From the NCBI RefSeq assembly GCF_023715415.1, contig NZ_JAMBOB010000001.1:620001-684000 (forward strand): 64,000 nt of DNA, written 5' to 3'. Source of the DNA: Neobacillus niacini (GTDB taxonomy: Bacteria > Bacillota > Bacilli > Bacillales > Cytobacillaceae). This document shows positions 63,152 to 64,000 of this stretch, in pieces. The translations under genes were made by a program, and so were the position numbers. The first letter of the stretch is position 1; each line of letters begins with the position of its first letter. The notes below the pieces were generated by a model. That model was given only the letters and a program-made list of their open reading frames with translations, had not been told where the DNA came from and ran no database searches.

Positions 63152-63826
63152 TTAGTAATTGCTTTGAGAAATTTCACCTTTACTGATAGACACTCCAGAA
63201 CTTGCACCAATACGAGTAGCTCCTGCTTCAATCATTGCAAGTGCATCCTCACGGCTGCGAACGCCTCCAGAAGCTTTAACTCCTATTTCAGGTCCAACTG
63301 TTTCACGCATTAAAGTGATATCTTCAACTGTTGCTCCGCCGGTTGAAAATCCTGTAGAGGTTTTTACAAAATCTGCTCCAGCCTTAACAGAGAGTTCACA
63401 TGCTCTTACTTTTTCCTCTTTCGTTAATAGACAGGTCTCGATGATTACCTTTGTAATTGCTTTACCTTTCGCAGCTTCAACCACCGCTTTGATATCTTTT
63501 TCAACTAAATCATCTTGTTTATCTTTAAGTGCACCGATATTGATCACCATATCGATTTCATTTGCCCCATTTTCAATCGCATTTTTGGTTTCGAATGCTT
63601 TTGTTTCTGGTGTAGACGCTCCTAATGGAAATCCAATTACCGTACATACTTTTACATCTGGGGTATCTTTAAGCATATCTGCTGATATTTTTACCCAAGT
63701 CGGGTTTACACATACGGAAGCGAAGGAATATTTCTTAGCTTCTTCCACTAACTTCACGATTTCTTCCTTTGTAGCATCGGCTTTTAATAATGTATGATCA
63801 ATCATTTTAGTTACATTTTTAGTCAT
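63152..63826 (-). CDS. deoC: Deoxyribose-phosphate aldolase
   Basis: This 224-aa class I aldolase splits deoxyribose-5-phosphate in deoxynucleoside catabolism. Catalytic residues are seen as the Schiff-base Lys in [15 protein letters not shown], the upstream Asp in the [10 protein letters not shown] start, and the second Lys in [18 protein letters not shown] precedes the ATG. It heads the deoC-xapX-cdd operon behind a promoter overlapped by a DeoR-like repeat. Confidence 0.95.
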   Translation of the reverse strand: MTKNVTKMIDHTLLKADATKEEIVKLVEEAKKYSFASVCVNPTWVKISADMLKDTPDVKVCTVIGFPLGASTPETKAFETKNAIENGANEIDMVINIGALKDKQDDLVEKDIKAVVEAAKGKAITKVIIETCLLTKEEKVRACELSVKAGADFVKTSTGFSTGGATVEDITLMRETVGPEIGVKASGGVRSREDALAMIEAGATRIGASSGVSISKGEISQSNY

Positions 63827-63885
63827 CAGATGTTACCTCCTTAAATATAAAAAGCATTTCATTTATTGTTACTTTTCACAAGCTA

Positions 63886-63934
63886 ACTATAACAAAACTT
63901 TTGAACATTTGTAAATATCATTTTGAACAAATGT
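63886..63934 (-). promoter_or_regulatory. Promoter and DeoR-like operator of the deoC operon
   Basis: On the minus strand TTACAA and TATAGT are separated by 17 bp (63886-63914). TTTTGAACA occurs as a direct repeat at 63899-63907 and 63921-63929, 22 bp apart (two helical turns), and ACATTTGT (63905-63912) is the inverted complement of ACAAATGT (63927-63934). The repeats overlap the -35, suiting a repressor such as DeoR, whose sites in B. subtilis contain TTGAA-type half sites. Confidence 0.6.
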
Positions 63935-64000
63935 AAAATATTTTTCAAGAAAAATCTATTTTTTATCGAGAAGGAACTTTGCAGAGAATTGGTCCGTTAT

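Overview
The window comes from a low-GC, endospore-forming Bacillaceae chromosome. The evidence is a SASP gene, spoVR, four YheC/YheD coat-associated genes, yhaL and two YjcZ-type genes, together with gene order that follows the Bacillus subtilis yha-yhe region closely: ecsA | hit, trpP, hpr, yhaI, prsA, yhaL, yhaM, yhaN, yhaO, yhaP, yhaQ, yhaR, hemZ, yhaX, yheA, yheD/C, yheE, bmrD/C. Species cannot be fixed from this sequence, but a Bacillus/Neobacillus-like organism fits. I see no rRNA, tRNA, CRISPR array, prophage or transposase gene. It is mostly ordinary core chromosome with small accessory insertions.

Layout. 1-5.6 kb: partial ecsA, hit, the tryptophan transporter trpP with a structured leader, the regulator hpr, yhaI, small membrane proteins, two YjcZ genes and the foldase lipoprotein prsA. 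5.6-13.6 kb (minus strand): yhaL, exoribonuclease yhaM, the DNA-repair-like pair yhaN/yhaO, a Bacillaceae intergenic repeat, and the ABC exporter yhaP/yhaQ. 13.7-19.6 kb: a YhzC-like gene, enoyl-CoA hydratase, acyl-CoA synthetase with a perfect CcpA cre site, hemZ, yhaX, yheA. 19.7-25.2 kb: yheD-yheC-yheD-yheC and yheE. 25.3-27.4 kb: a PucR-type regulator and the sugar-ABC ATPase msmX. 27.4-33.9 kb: a zinc-ribbon protein, a SASP, fumarase, a 27-residue membrane peptide, and bmrCD behind a leader peptide and two intrinsic terminators. 34-37.8 kb: a sigY-yxlC-yxlD operon with an autoregulatory-type promoter, a class A PBP and an XRE regulator.

37.9-45.9 kb: feoA-feoB-Cys-rich protein under a Fur box, thiT under a TPP riboswitch, an orphan histidine kinase, a frameshifted MerR gene next to an MpfA-type exporter with a switch-like leader, and small genes. 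46-48.5 kb: the most unusual locus, an orphan F0-like operon with an ATP synthase a subunit, a short b subunit and an AtpZ-DUF3939 fusion, but no c subunit and no F1. A 186-bp non-autonomous element with perfect terminal inverted repeats and an 8-bp target duplication lies inside it. Removing the element leaves only about 60 bp between the a and b genes, so a c gene was already absent before insertion. 48.5-64 kb: DUF445, a putative glycoside hydrolase, spoVR, an M14 peptidase, yhdB, an SDR, pgcA, yhcU, yhcT, a GlsB-type protein, the phosphate transporter pair ykaA-pit, a short YitT protein, proC, and a deoC-xapX-cdd nucleoside operon with a DeoR-like operator.

Main themes: sporulation and coat functions, metal and vitamin uptake (Fe, thiamine, phosphate, Mg efflux), fatty-acid and nucleoside catabolism, and several RNA-based controls (TPP riboswitch, bmr attenuators, trpP leader, mpfA leader). 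All functional names are inferred from recognisable protein families and B. subtilis synteny; no search was run.
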